Shown here in pieces: positions 46,514-56,281 of a DNA stretch of 64,000 nucleotides. The stretch's first letter is position 1, and each line of letters begins with the position of its first letter. The stretch covers positions 558,001-622,000 of the forward strand of contig NZ_SNUH01000001.1 of assembly GCF_012027355.1 (NCBI RefSeq). The letters are read 5' to 3'. The DNA comes from Thermococcus sp. M36. GTDB lineage: Archaea; Methanobacteriota_B; Thermococci; Thermococcales; Thermococcaceae. Both the position numbers and the translations under genes were made by a program. The notes beneath the pieces are model-generated. The model saw only the letters and a program-made list of their open reading frames with translations, ran no database searches and had not been told where the DNA came from.

Positions 46514-46759
46514 TCACTCCTCTTCTTCCATTTCTACGACTATGGCGGTAGTGGTATCGATAACGCCGTCAATGTTGTGTATGTCGTGGAGTATCTTCCT
46601 GGTGAGCTCGCCGAGGTCGTTGGCCTCGATATGGACTATCGCATCGTACGGCCCGGTGACGGCGTCGGCCTTGGTGACGCCCGGAATCTGTTTGAGCGCC
46701 TCTATGACGCTCTCGACTTTCCCAATCTCAACGGTCAGTAAAACGTACGACCTAACCAT
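46514..46759 (-). CDS. Stand-alone Lrp/AsnC ligand-binding (RAM) domain
   Basis: An 81-residue protein with only the RAM domain of Lrp/AsnC regulators: SYVLLTVEIGKVESVIEALK, GVTKADAVTGPYDAIVHIEA and IDGVIDTTTAIVVEME. There is no DNA-binding HTH, so it may bind amino acids and pair with a full Lrp, as known for short Pyrococcus proteins. An acidic tail ends it. The stop abuts the srp19 stop. Confidence 0.85.
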   Translation of the reverse strand: MVRSYVLLTVEIGKVESVIEALKQIPGVTKADAVTGPYDAIVHIEANDLGELTRKILHDIHNIDGVIDTTTAIVVEMEEEE

Positions 46760-46921
46760 TTTTCATCACCGCGGAAAGGCTTTACGTCTCTATCTAGCCC
46801 TCCAACTCATTTAAGCTTTTCGTAGTTTTTTCGGATATCTTTGGGGAGTTGCATATTGAGAACGCTGCCTATAAGTAACCAATAGTGCGCTTAAGAGGCT
46901 TACACGGCACTAAAAGTGGTA

Positions 46922-46937
46922 TCGAAAGATTTATTAC
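46922..46937 (+). promoter_or_regulatory. Promoter of the peptide ABC transporter operon
   Basis: TCGAAAGATTTATTAC is a BRE plus TATA box about 50-64 bases ahead of the receptor gene start. Confidence 0.6.
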
Positions 46938-46985
46938 CTCATCAATCCTATAGAATATGCCCTTAATGTATAGGGGTGGGTATTA

Positions 46986-49175
46986 ATGAAGGTCAAGGGT
47001 TCAATAGCCCTGTTAGTGGTTTTTTTGGTGGTTTTTTCTGTTGCAGCCAGCGGCTGTATAGGTGGAAGTAGCGGTGAGACAACCACCATCCCGCAGAGCA
47101 CCACGGAAAGTCCGACGGGTGCCCAGACCACGTCTTCTGAGGCGACTTCCGGCGGTACCACCACGACATCAAGCCAGTCGACCACCCAGACGCAGGCCCC
47201 CGCGGAGGTAAAGCCCGGGATACTGGAGATGGGTGACGTCTACGTTGTCGTCACCGACAAGAGCGTCGTGGTCGTCGGCCCGAAGGGTGCCAGCCCGACC
47301 GTTGACATCCCGAGCGACAGGAAGGTCATAAAGGTCGAGTACGAGGTTGACACCGCCAACACCCCGGACGTCAAGACCCTCATGGAGAAGGGTCAGGGAT
47401 TCGGTGCCATCGATCCGGCCTTCTTCCGCGATGAGCACGTCGATGCCCTCGTTGTGGCCGCCAGGCGCCAGACCGACCCGACCATAAGAACCGAGCTCTT
47501 CAAAGCCGTCTACATGCTCGGAAACAAGCTTGCCCCCGAGGTTATCCTCGGTCAGAACAAGCAGCTCCGTGTTTACTGGGACTGGGTCAAGGGCAGGTAC
47601 TACCACCCGACCCTCGCGGAGCGCTATGACCTCCTGAGCGAGGACCAGAACGCCCCCTCCGTCAAGATCGGTATTAAGGACTACAAGAACGACCCCGAGA
47701 CCTACACCATAGCCACCATTGGCTGGCCGGAGAGCTTTGACCCGGCCATGACCTACGAGACCTTCGGATGGGAGATCTGGCACGAGGTCGGTGACACCCT
47801 CGTCACCTACTGGAAGGAGGAGACCGAAGAGGTCAGCCCGGACCTTGCCGTTGCCTGGGCCCACAACGAGGACGGTACCGAGTGGTACTTCCTCATCCGC
47901 GGCGGTGTCCAGGCCTACGACCCGTGGGACGACAAGACCTACCCGATCGACGCCACCGACGTTGCCTTCACCTTCCTCCGCGTTGAGAGGCTCGGCCACA
48001 GCGTCAGCTGGATGGTTGACAGCTTCATAGACGTTAACAACTCCGCCGCCATCACCGAGGACGAGTTCGACCAGTACCTCAAAGAGCACCCGCTCATAGC
48101 TGAGTTCAACGGCAAGAGCACCGAGGTCAAGAGCCTCGACGAGCTCAAGCAGTTCTTCGGCTACAGCGGCGACACCGCTGGAGTCTTCAAGCTCGTTCTC
48201 CCGGCCCCGTACGCCCCGGTTCTCGGAATACTCGCCGACCCGTTCCTCAGCGTCGTCCCGATGGAGTACCTCCTCGGCGACAAGTACCAGGAGGCCCTCC
48301 AGGCGAGCGACAACGGCCACAACCCGAGCGCCTGGTGGAGCTACCTGAGCGAGGGCAAGAGCGACCCGACCCACCAGCTCATGCACAACAAGCCCGTCGG
48401 AACCGGACCGTTCTACATCGCCGACTACCAGAAGGACGCCTACATAGTCCTCGAGTACAACCCGCACTACTGGAACGCCACCGCCAACCCAGGCCACAAG
48501 AGGGTCATCTACGTCATCAACAGCGACGCCATGGCCAGGATCAACCTGTTCAAGACCGGCACCGCCGATGTCGTTGCCATACCGCCCGAGAAGATGGACA
48601 CGGTTAAGGGCCTCGAGCTTCAGGGCTTCAAGTCCGTCGTTAAGACCGACATCCTCCAGCCGATACTGACCTTCCTCGTCTTCAACACCCAGAAGGAGCC
48701 CTTCAATGACCCGCTCGTCAGGGAGGCCATGGCCTACGCCGTTCCGTACGACCAGATCTCCCAGGTCGTTTACCAGGGACTCCTCGCCAGGAACTACGGT
48801 CCGATACCGAAGCCGTGGCCGGGCTACACCGAGGAGGGAATAATCAAGTACAACTACAACCTTGCCAAGGCCAAGCAGCTCCTCAACCAGGCGGGCGTTG
48901 ACCCGACCGAGTACAAGATCGAGCTCATCTACAACGAGGGCAACAGCGCCCGTGAGAAGATCATGACCCTCCTGCAGAACGTCTGGAGCCAGCTCGGCTT
49001 CCAGGTTACCATCAACAGCTACAACTGGCCGACCTACCTTGACAAGACCGAGCACGGCGAGTACGACGTTTACATCGTCGGCTGGGTCCCGGACTACCTC
49101 GACTCCGACAACTGGGTTGGCCCGTTCCTCTACGGCGCCACCGAGTTCACGAGCGTCGAGGTAAGTGTCAGCTGA
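46986..49175 (+). CDS. dppA: Peptide ABC transporter substrate-binding lipoprotein (family 5), apparently circularly permuted
   Basis: A 729-residue receptor with a lipoprotein signal (C24 in FSVAASGC) and a Thr/Ser-rich linker (about 28-72). The canonical family-5 body begins near residue 240 (TIATIGWPESFDPAMTYETF) and ends at YLDSDNWVGPFLYGATEF plus ten residues, where normal members continue for another 70-90 residues. That missing C-terminal segment is found at residues 148-220 instead: DEHVDALVVAARRQTDPTIR through KGRYYHPTLAERYDLLS. The order of the last segment and the body is therefore swapped. GGTGGGTATTA precedes the ATG. Permease and ATPase genes follow. Confidence 0.88.
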   Translation: MKVKGSIALLVVFLVVFSVAASGCIGGSSGETTTIPQSTTESPTGAQTTSSEATSGGTTTTSSQSTTQTQAPAEVKPGILEMGDVYVVVTDKSVVVVGPKGASPTVDIPSDRKVIKVEYEVDTANTPDVKTLMEKGQGFGAIDPAFFRDEHVDALVVAARRQTDPTIRTELFKAVYMLGNKLAPEVILGQNKQLRVYWDWVKGRYYHPTLAERYDLLSEDQNAPSVKIGIKDYKNDPETYTIATIGWPESFDPAMTYETFGWEIWHEVGDTLVTYWKEETEEVSPDLAVAWAHNEDGTEWYFLIRGGVQAYDPWDDKTYPIDATDVAFTFLRVERLGHSVSWMVDSFIDVNNSAAITEDEFDQYLKEHPLIAEFNGKSTEVKSLDELKQFFGYSGDTAGVFKLVLPAPYAPVLGILADPFLSVVPMEYLLGDKYQEALQASDNGHNPSAWWSYLSEGKSDPTHQLMHNKPVGTGPFYIADYQKDAYIVLEYNPHYWNATANPGHKRVIYVINSDAMARINLFKTGTADVVAIPPEKMDTVKGLELQGFKSVVKTDILQPILTFLVFNTQKEPFNDPLVREAMAYAVPYDQISQVVYQGLLARNYGPIPKPWPGYTEEGIIKYNYNLAKAKQLLNQAGVDPTEYKIELIYNEGNSAREKIMTLLQNVWSQLGFQVTINSYNWPTYLDKTEHGEYDVYIVGWVPDYLDSDNWVGPFLYGATEFTSVEVSVS

Positions 49176-49180
49176 TTCTG

Positions 49181-49199
49181 ATCTTTCTTTTTTTCTGTT
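49181..49199 (+). terminator. T-rich attenuator between receptor and permease genes
   Basis: ATCTTTCTTTTTTTCTGTT directly follows the receptor stop codon. It may end part of the transcripts and so keep receptor mRNA above permease mRNA, as is common for ABC operons. Confidence 0.45.
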
Positions 49200-49223
49200 C
49201 GTGGTTTTTGGCGGAGATCTAGA

Positions 49224-50258
49224 ATGATAAAGTCAACGGCACAGGGGGGAATCGGATTGGCGAACCTGAAGAAGTTCCTAATAAGAAGGCTCCTCACGTT
49301 TATCCCCACCCTCATTGGAGTTACCCTCATAGTCTTTCTGATCGCCTACGTCATCCCTGCGGACGTTGCCAGGGCATGGGCTGGCGGTGAGAAGGCGAGT
49401 CAGGCGTACATGGAGCAGATAAAGAAGGAGTACCACCTCGACGAGCCCTGGTACGACCAGTACTGGTTCCTTGTGAGCGGACTGGCGCGGAACAGCATAA
49501 TCGACCCGAGGACGTCCAACTACGTCCTTGACGATATAAGAGATCGTTTCCCCGTGACGTTTGAGTTGGCATTGGTGGCGTTCTTCTTCATCCTGATAAT
49601 AGGTATTCCCCTTGGTATAATCTCGGCCCTTAAGAGGAACACGTGGGTAGACACCGTTATCAGGTTCTTCGCCCTCACCGGCGTTTCAATGCCGGTCTTC
49701 TGGCTGGGCTACCTTCTCATATACGTGTTCTTCGTCGAGGTTCACTGGATAACGCTCGCCGGCTTCCCGGCCCCGCCCGAGCACCAGATAACCCACATCC
49801 CGATGATAGACGCCCTCATCACCGGGGACCTCTCAACCTTCAGCCAGCACCTCCACAGGCTCTGGCTCCCTGGCTTCACGCTGGGATTCATGGGTGCCGG
49901 CGTTCTCGCCAGGTTCGTCAGGAACAGCTTCCTTGAGGCCATAGGCAGCGACTACGTTGGGTTCCTCAAGGCCAAGGGCGTTCCCAAGAGGGGAATCTAC
50001 CGCCACGCCCTCAAGAACGCCATGGTTCCGATAGTCACCGTTCTCGGCCTTCAGTTCGGAGGCCTCCTCGGCGGAACTCCGATCACCGAGACGGTGTTCG
50101 GCCTCCCGGGAATGGGTTCCTACGTCATCGACTCAATCAGGAACCTCGACTTCCCTGCGGTCGTGGCCATAACCATGATCTTCGCCCTGATATTCCTCAT
50201 AACAAACCTCGTCGTGGACATACTCTACGCCCTGATAGACCCGAGGGTGAGGTACTGA
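49224..50258 (+). CDS. dppB: Peptide ABC transporter permease (DppB type)
   Basis: A 344-residue permease with six helices and the EAA-type cytoplasmic loop (FLEAIGSDYVGFLKAKGVPKRGIYRHALKNA). It starts with FLIRRLLTFIPTLIGVTLIVFL, typical of DppB. An ATG at 49224 lacks a ribosome-binding site; TTG at 49257 (after GGGGGGAATCGGA) would give a start with LANLKKFLIRR and may be the true one. It lies 15 bases before dppC. Confidence 0.9.
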   Translation: MIKSTAQGGIGLANLKKFLIRRLLTFIPTLIGVTLIVFLIAYVIPADVARAWAGGEKASQAYMEQIKKEYHLDEPWYDQYWFLVSGLARNSIIDPRTSNYVLDDIRDRFPVTFELALVAFFFILIIGIPLGIISALKRNTWVDTVIRFFALTGVSMPVFWLGYLLIYVFFVEVHWITLAGFPAPPEHQITHIPMIDALITGDLSTFSQHLHRLWLPGFTLGFMGAGVLARFVRNSFLEAIGSDYVGFLKAKGVPKRGIYRHALKNAMVPIVTVLGLQFGGLLGGTPITETVFGLPGMGSYVIDSIRNLDFPAVVAITMIFALIFLITNLVVDILYALIDPRVRY

Positions 50259-50273
50259 CGCTGGGGTGATAAA

Positions 50274-51452
50274 ATGGGCAGGGAAGAGTACAAATCAAAC
50301 ATTCTGGACAAGCTCTCCGACAAGCTCGTCGAGGGATTTGGAAGCTTCATAGGCCTGTTCAAGAAGGACTGGAAGAAGAAAAACCGCTCCAAGATGGAAG
50401 AATGGAAGCTCATGCTCTACGCCCTCAACCGCTCCCCGCCGGGCCTCATAGGACTGGCGCTCGTGCTGATGTTTGTGCTCCTCGGCATATTCGGCCCCAG
50501 CCTCGCCACGTGGAACTACAGGTTCTTCCCGACCAACTACAACATGAGCACCTACCTCGCCCCGCCCGGCTCGACGTACTTCCTGAACGTTACCGAGCTT
50601 AGGGGGGACAACATCATCCAGTACACCACGAACATCCACTACACGCTCGGTGCGGACAACTTCGGTAGGGACCTCGTCAGCCTCATCCTCTACGGAGCCA
50701 GGGTCTCCCTGGTGATATCGATAGTCGTCATAGTCCTCGGTGTGCCCCTGGGCATCATCCTGGGTCTCATCGCCGGGTACTACGGCGGCAAGGTTGACGA
50801 GCTCGTCATGCGCATCACCGATGTGTTCCTGGCCTTCCCGGCGCTCATCCTCGCCATGGCCTTCTCCGCCGTGCTCCCGCAGAGGCTTCAGAACTTCATC
50901 TCCACCCATGAGTCCGTCCAGAGCTTCGTGCTGTGGCTCTTCGCGCTTGAACCTCAGGACGCCGGCAATCTCGGAAAGCTCCTCGCCGTCATACTCGCTA
51001 TGATCATAGTCTGGTGGCCTGCCTACGCCAGGATAACACGCGGTTCGACTCTCACCGAGAGGGAGAGCCTCTACGTTGAAGCCGCCCGCGCCATAGGACT
51101 CAGCTCCAGAACGATAATGTTCAGGCACATCCTGCCCAACATCATCGGCCCGATACTGGTTTACATAACCCTCGACTTTGGAGGCGTCATCCTCATGGAG
51201 GCCGGCCTGAGCTTCCTGGGCCTTGGTGCAACGCCGCCAATAGCCGACTGGGGTAGGATAGTCTACGACGGCTCCCAGTACTTCCCGGAGCACTGGTGGC
51301 TCGTTACGTTCTCGGGCTTCATGATCATGCTCGTGGCCCTCGGATGGAACCTCCTCGGTGACACGATGAGGGACATCCTCGACCCGAAGACGAGGAGGAG
51401 CATAGAGTTCAAGGTTAAGAAGGCCAAGAAGGAGGGTGAGAGCAATGCCTGA
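50274..51452 (+). CDS. dppC: Peptide ABC transporter permease (DppC type)
   Basis: A 392-residue permease. After a charged N-terminal segment come the first helix (GLIGLALVLMFVLLGIFG), a long external loop (about 85-140) and the five-helix core with EAARAIGLSSRTIMFRHILPN and MEAGLSFLGLGATPPIADWG, the EAA loop and the DppC signature. It partners DppB. The end overlaps the ATPase gene start. Confidence 0.92.
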   Translation: MGREEYKSNILDKLSDKLVEGFGSFIGLFKKDWKKKNRSKMEEWKLMLYALNRSPPGLIGLALVLMFVLLGIFGPSLATWNYRFFPTNYNMSTYLAPPGSTYFLNVTELRGDNIIQYTTNIHYTLGADNFGRDLVSLILYGARVSLVISIVVIVLGVPLGIILGLIAGYYGGKVDELVMRITDVFLAFPALILAMAFSAVLPQRLQNFISTHESVQSFVLWLFALEPQDAGNLGKLLAVILAMIIVWWPAYARITRGSTLTERESLYVEAARAIGLSSRTIMFRHILPNIIGPILVYITLDFGGVILMEAGLSFLGLGATPPIADWGRIVYDGSQYFPEHWWLVTFSGFMIMLVALGWNLLGDTMRDILDPKTRRSIEFKVKKAKKEGESNA

Positions 51453-52425
51453 GCCGATCCTTGAGGTTCGCGACCTGACCGTCCACTTTTACACCTACGC
51501 TGGAATAGTCAAGGCCATCGAAAGGGTTTCCTTCGACGTCTACAGGGGCGAGACCTTCGCGCTCGTCGGTGAAACCGGCTGTGGAAAGAGCGTCACCTCG
51601 CGCGCACTCACCCAGCTCATCGAGAGCCCCGGAAAGATCGTGGAGGGCAGCGTGATTTACCACAGGGAGGATGGTTCGACCGTCGATCTCCTAAAGCTGG
51701 GCACTGAGGAGATAAGAGACATAAGGGGCAAGGAGATAGCCTACATCTTCCAGGACCCCCACGCCTCCCTCGACCCGCTCTACACGGTGGGGTATCAGAT
51801 AGCCGAGGGAATGGTGGTTCACAACACAGTCAAGGACTGGAAAGAGGGCTTTAAGAAGGCCGTCGATATTCTCCGCCGTGTTCTCATCCCCGACCCGGAG
51901 AACAGGGTAAAGAACTACCCCCACGAGATGAGCGGAGGAATGAAACAGCGTGTCGTCATCGGAACGGGCGTCGCCAACAACCCCAAGATACTCATCGCTG
52001 ACGAGCCAACGACCGCCCTCGACGTCACGGTCCAGGCTCAGATACTCGAGCTGATGAACAAGCTCAAGCGCGAGTACAACACCACCGTGATACTCATCAC
52101 CCACAACATGGGAGTGGTCGCTGAGATGGCCGACCGTGTGGCGGTCATGTACGCGGGTAAAATAGTCGAGATAGGCTCCGTTGACCAGATATTCAAGAAC
52201 CCGCTTCACCCGTACACGCAGGGTCTCCTAAGGGCAGTTCCCAACCCGCTGGCCAAGATAGAGCGGCTCGAGACCATCCCGGGAACGGTTCCCAACCTGA
52301 TAGAGCCGCCCGGAGGATGCCGCTTCCACCCGAGGTGCCCGAGGGTCATGGGCGTCTGCAAGGATAGGGTCCCCGAGCTGAAGGAGATAGAGCCCGGTCA
52401 CTTCGTGGCGTGCCACCTTTACTGA
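51445..52425 (+). CDS. dppD: Peptide ABC transporter ATP-binding protein (DppD type)
   Basis: A 326-residue ATPase with Walker A GETGCGKSVTSRAL, signature MSGGMKQRVVIGTG, Walker B ILIADEPTTALDV and the C-terminal oligopeptide-transporter region with C-x6-C-type cysteines ([20 protein letters not shown]). The ATG at 51445 follows GGAGGGTGAGAGCA. It overlaps dppC by 8 bases and leaves a 9-base gap to dppF. Confidence 0.93.
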   Translation: MPEPILEVRDLTVHFYTYAGIVKAIERVSFDVYRGETFALVGETGCGKSVTSRALTQLIESPGKIVEGSVIYHREDGSTVDLLKLGTEEIRDIRGKEIAYIFQDPHASLDPLYTVGYQIAEGMVVHNTVKDWKEGFKKAVDILRRVLIPDPENRVKNYPHEMSGGMKQRVVIGTGVANNPKILIADEPTTALDVTVQAQILELMNKLKREYNTTVILITHNMGVVAEMADRVAVMYAGKIVEIGSVDQIFKNPLHPYTQGLLRAVPNPLAKIERLETIPGTVPNLIEPPGGCRFHPRCPRVMGVCKDRVPELKEIEPGHFVACHLY

Positions 52426-52434
52426 GGTGATACC

Positions 52435-53415
52435 ATGAGCGAGCCGATACTCGAAGTTAAAAACCTCAAGAAGTATTTCCCCATCAGAGGCCTTTTCAGA
52501 ACTGAGGGCTACGTCAAGGCCGTTGACGACGTCAGCTTCAGGATAAACCGGGGTGAAACCTTCGGTCTCGTCGGAGAGAGCGGCTGTGGAAAAACAACCA
52601 CCGGAAGGACCATCCTCCGCCTCATCGAACCCACCAGCGGTCAAATCATCTTCCAGGGCAAGGACGTCACGAAGCTCAATGGCGAGGAGATGAAGTGGTT
52701 CCGCAGGAAGGCCCAGATCATGTTCCAGGACCCCTACTCCTCACTCAACCCCAGGCAGACGGTCTTCGAGGTCATCATGGAGCCCGTCCGCTTCCACAAG
52801 ATACCCGTTGATGACCCCGAGGAGTTCGTGATAAGGCTCCTGGAAAGCGTCGGCCTCAACGAGATGCACCTCTACCGCTACCCCCACGAGTTCTCCGGCG
52901 GGCAGAGGCAGCGCATAGCTTTGGCGAGGCTCCTCGCGCTCAGGCCGGAGTTCATAGTCCTCGACGAGCCGACCTCAGCGCTCGACGTCTCGGTTCAGGC
53001 CAACATTCTCAACACGCTGAAGGACCTCCAGAGGCAGTACGGCTTCACCTACCTCTTCATAAGCCACGACCTCGGAGTCGTCAAGTACATGAGCCACAGA
53101 ATGGGAGTGATGTACCTCGGAAAGCTCGTGGAGGTCGGCCCGGCGGAAGAGATCTTCGAAAACCCCCTCCACCCGTACACCAAGTTCCTGCTATCTGCCA
53201 TACCCGTTCCCGACCCGGAGCTGTCGAGGGAGCTCAAGGCAAAGCGCATGAAGGTTGAGGGGGAGCCACCGAGCCCGATAAACCCGCCCCAGGGATGCCG
53301 CTTCCACCCGAGATGTCCATTTGCCAAGGCAGGACTCTGCGACAAGAAAGAGCCCCCGCTGGTGGAGGTCGAGAACGGCCACTACGTCGCCTGCTGGCTC
53401 TACGGAAAGGCATGA
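52435..53415 (+). CDS. dppF: Peptide ABC transporter ATP-binding protein (DppF type)
   Basis: A 326-residue ATPase with Walker [15 protein letters not shown], signature [19 protein letters not shown], Walker [16 protein letters not shown] and the Cys-containing C-terminal peptide-transporter domain ([20 protein letters not shown]). It is the last gene of the receptor-B-C-D-F operon. The downstream stretch is T-rich. Confidence 0.93.
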   Translation: MSEPILEVKNLKKYFPIRGLFRTEGYVKAVDDVSFRINRGETFGLVGESGCGKTTTGRTILRLIEPTSGQIIFQGKDVTKLNGEEMKWFRRKAQIMFQDPYSSLNPRQTVFEVIMEPVRFHKIPVDDPEEFVIRLLESVGLNEMHLYRYPHEFSGGQRQRIALARLLALRPEFIVLDEPTSALDVSVQANILNTLKDLQRQYGFTYLFISHDLGVVKYMSHRMGVMYLGKLVEVGPAEEIFENPLHPYTKFLLSAIPVPDPELSRELKAKRMKVEGEPPSPINPPQGCRFHPRCPFAKAGLCDKKEPPLVEVENGHYVACWLYGKA

Positions 53416-53420
53416 TTTTT

Positions 53421-53984
53421 CTATTCTATCTTTTCCGTTCTCAGCCATTGGAGTGCCATTCCTGCGTTGGAGTCTATTTTGAACAGTTCCCTGTAAACGG
53501 GGTCGCTGACTTCCCCACCGTTCACCTCAAACTCGAGGACTGCATAGCCCCGGGGTTTCACCACAGTTTCCCCCAGCTCCGCGGGACTCTTTATCCCGAG
53601 GACCTTCCTCATTATCGCCAAGGCCAGCAGGGCTTCCCGGTTCTTCTTGGCCAGCTCCTCGTCCCTGTCCACGTGCCGCTGGTGGCCGGTTGGTATGCCG
53701 ATGATTCTCCAGATGTTCCAGCGCCTCATGTGGTGCGCCCTCTCGTTGAACCTCTCGCCGCTGAGGTCGTAGAGGGTCACGAAGAGGGAAGTCAGGTAGT
53801 TCCTCAGGGAGTCCTCTTCCAGCAGGGCCCCTCGAGGTCTGGCCTCGAGCCGCTGGAGGTTTTCGGCCTTTCTTATCAGCGTTGCACGCCTCTCGGGTTT
53901 CTCCACCCTCAGCGAAAAGTACGCGTCCACGCCGTACATCCCGGTTCTTGTCTCGAAGAGCACGTAGGGAACCCTCAGCCTCAT
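53421..53984 (-). CDS. Unknown conserved protein, 187 residues
   Basis: Not recognised. It mixes beta strands (RVPYVLFETRTGMYGVDAYF) with long basic helices (DRDEELAKKNREALLALAIM). The middle GERFNERAHHMRRWNIWRIIGIPTGHQRHVDRDE has unusual His/Trp/Arg density that might bind RNA or metal. There are no transmembrane segments. GGGGGGAGATGC lies before the ATG. It is convergent with dppF, 5 bases apart, and divergent from hel308. Confidence 0.6.
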   Translation of the reverse strand: MRLRVPYVLFETRTGMYGVDAYFSLRVEKPERRATLIRKAENLQRLEARPRGALLEEDSLRNYLTSLFVTLYDLSGERFNERAHHMRRWNIWRIIGIPTGHQRHVDRDEELAKKNREALLALAIMRKVLGIKSPAELGETVVKPRGYAVLEFEVNGGEVSDPVYRELFKIDSNAGMALQWLRTEKIE

Positions 53985-54056
53985 GCATCTCCCCCCGTTG
54001 AGTACGTGGGATAAGCATATAAAACCGCCGACAGAGTAATTGCGGAGCTGAGGGCC

Positions 54057-56237
54057 ATGAAGGTTGAGGATCTGCCCGTGGACGAGAGGATCAAAAGGGT
54101 AGTACGCGAGAGAGGCATAGAGGAGCTCTACCCGCCGCAGGCAGAGGCTCTGAAGAGCGGCGTGCTGGAGGGGAAGAACCTAGTTCTGGCCATCCCGACC
54201 GCGAGCGGAAAAACCCTTGTCAGCGAGATAGTCATGGTGAACAAGCTCCTCCAAGAGGGTGGTAAGGCCGTCTATCTCGTTCCGCTGAAGGCTTTGGCTG
54301 AAGAGAAGTACCGCGAGTTCAAGGAGTGGGAGAGTTTAGGAATAAGGGTCGCAGCAACCACCGGCGACTACGACTCGACCGACGAGTGGCTCGGCAGATA
54401 CGATATCATAGTCGCCACAGCCGAGAAGTTTGACTCCCTGCTGAGACACAGTCCCAAGTGGGTGAAGGACGTAAAGCTGATCGTCGCCGACGAGGTTCAC
54501 CTCATAGGCTCCTACGACAGGGGGGCAACCCTTGAGATGATCCTAAGCCATCTCCTTGGAAAGGCCCAGATTTTAGCTTTAAGCGCGACCGTTGGAAACG
54601 CCGAGGAGCTTGCAGAGTGGCTCGATGCAGCCTTAGTTGTCAGCGATTGGCGTCCGGTTGAGTTGAGGAAAGGCGTCTTCCACCTGGGAACCCTATTTTG
54701 GGAGGATGGCAAGATCGACCGCTACCCGGAGAACTGGGAGAGCTTAGCTATAGACGCTGTGAAGAAGGGCAAGCAGGCTTTGGTCTTCGTTAATACGAGG
54801 AGAAGCGCTGAGAAAGAGGCGGTTTCTCTATCATCGAAGATTTCTCGGCTCCTCACGAAACCTGAGACGAGGCAGCTTGAGGGGATTATTTCCCAGATAG
54901 AGGACAATCCAACGACCGAGAAACTCAAGAGGGCCCTGAAGGGGGGCGTGGCCTTCCACCATGCGGGCCTGGGCAGGATTGAGAGGGCCCTGATAGAGGA
55001 CGCCTTCAGAGAGGGCTTGATTAAGGTTATAACGGCAACGCCAACCCTCAGCGCCGGAATAAACCTCCCAGCGTTCCGCGTTATCATAAGGGACACCAAG
55101 CGCTACGCCGGCTTCGGCTGGACTGACATCCCCGTCCTCGAAATCCAGCAGATGATGGGAAGGGCGGGGAGACCGAAGTACGACCGCGTTGGAGAGGCCA
55201 TAATCGTTGCCAGGACAGATGAGCCGAGGAAGCTCATGGAGAAGTACATCCACGGTAAGCCTGAGAAGCTGTTCTCGATGCTCGCCAACGAGCAGGCCTT
55301 CAGGAGCCAGGTTCTCGCTTTGATAACCAACTTCAACATAGGGAACTTCCGCGAGCTGGTGGACTTCCTTGAGAGAACCTTCTACGCCCACCAGAGAGGA
55401 GACATAGCGGCTTTAGAGTACAAGGCGAAGAACGTCGTCTACTTCCTCATCGAGAACGAGTTCATCGACATGGACATGCAGGACCGCTTCATGGCCCTGC
55501 CCTTCGGGAAAAGGACGTCGCAGCTCTACATAGACCCTCTCACGGCCAAAAAGTTCAGGGACGCGTTTCCAGCTTTGGAGAGGAACCCCAACCCCTTCGG
55601 AATCTTCCAGCTGATAGCGTCCACGCCGGACATGGCGACGCTCACAGCGAGAAAGCGCGAGCTGGAGGACTACCTCGACCTCGCCTACGAGCTCGAGGAC
55701 AGGCTCTACACCAACATCCCCTACTACGAGGACTCGCGCTTCCAGGGCTTCCTCAGCCAGGTGAAGACGGCTAAGGTTCTCCTCGACTGGATAAACGAGG
55801 TTCCGGAGGCGAGGATCTACGAGACCTACAACATTGACCCCGGCGACTTATACCGGATTCTTGAGCTCGCCGACTGGCTCATGTACGCCCTCATCGAGCT
55901 CTACCGCCTCTTTGAGCCAAAGGATGACGTCCTCCAGTACCTCCGCGACCTGCACCTCAGACTGAAGCACGGAGTCAGGGAGGAGCTCCTCGAACTGGTC
56001 AGACTGCCCAACATCGGAAGAAAGAGGGCCAGGGCACTTTACAACGCGGGCTTCAGAACGGCCGATGACATAATGCGCGCGAAGGTCAGGGATCTCCTCG
56101 AGGTGGAGGGCATAGGCATGAAGGTTGTGGAGGGCCTTTTCAGGCACTTCGGTGTCGAGATGCCTGGAAAGGTAAAAGAGGCAGGGAAAAAAGCGGAAGC
56201 CAGGAAAAAGGGCACTTTGGACGCGTTCCTCAAATAG
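54057..56237 (+). CDS. hel308: ATP-dependent DNA helicase Hel308
   Basis: A 726-residue Ski2-like superfamily 2 helicase that acts at stalled replication forks. Walker A AIPTASGKT (45-53), DEVH box (145-148), and LSAGINLPAFRV and QMMGRAGRPKYD motifs V-VI are intact. The ratchet domain and the C-terminal HhH-like domain (LVRLPNIGRKRARALYNAGF, VEGIGMKVVEGLF) follow, with a basic tail. Length is normal. It is a single gene with a possible PIP-like end (GTLDAFLK). Confidence 0.95.
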   Translation: MKVEDLPVDERIKRVVRERGIEELYPPQAEALKSGVLEGKNLVLAIPTASGKTLVSEIVMVNKLLQEGGKAVYLVPLKALAEEKYREFKEWESLGIRVAATTGDYDSTDEWLGRYDIIVATAEKFDSLLRHSPKWVKDVKLIVADEVHLIGSYDRGATLEMILSHLLGKAQILALSATVGNAEELAEWLDAALVVSDWRPVELRKGVFHLGTLFWEDGKIDRYPENWESLAIDAVKKGKQALVFVNTRRSAEKEAVSLSSKISRLLTKPETRQLEGIISQIEDNPTTEKLKRALKGGVAFHHAGLGRIERALIEDAFREGLIKVITATPTLSAGINLPAFRVIIRDTKRYAGFGWTDIPVLEIQQMMGRAGRPKYDRVGEAIIVARTDEPRKLMEKYIHGKPEKLFSMLANEQAFRSQVLALITNFNIGNFRELVDFLERTFYAHQRGDIAALEYKAKNVVYFLIENEFIDMDMQDRFMALPFGKRTSQLYIDPLTAKKFRDAFPALERNPNPFGIFQLIASTPDMATLTARKRELEDYLDLAYELEDRLYTNIPYYEDSRFQGFLSQVKTAKVLLDWINEVPEARIYETYNIDPGDLYRILELADWLMYALIELYRLFEPKDDVLQYLRDLHLRLKHGVREELLELVRLPNIGRKRARALYNAGFRTADDIMRAKVRDLLEVEGIGMKVVEGLFRHFGVEMPGKVKEAGKKAEARKKGTLDAFLK

Positions 56238-56281
56238 GGCTAACTTTTTAAATCCCCCAATTTTATCCGGGCGTGGGCACT

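Noticed and set aside
47169-49055. A 628-codon - strand open frame across the peptide receptor gene
   Set aside because: It lies antisense to a clear lipoprotein receptor; its product is a Val/Leu/Gly-rich mirror of the codon bias with no motifs.
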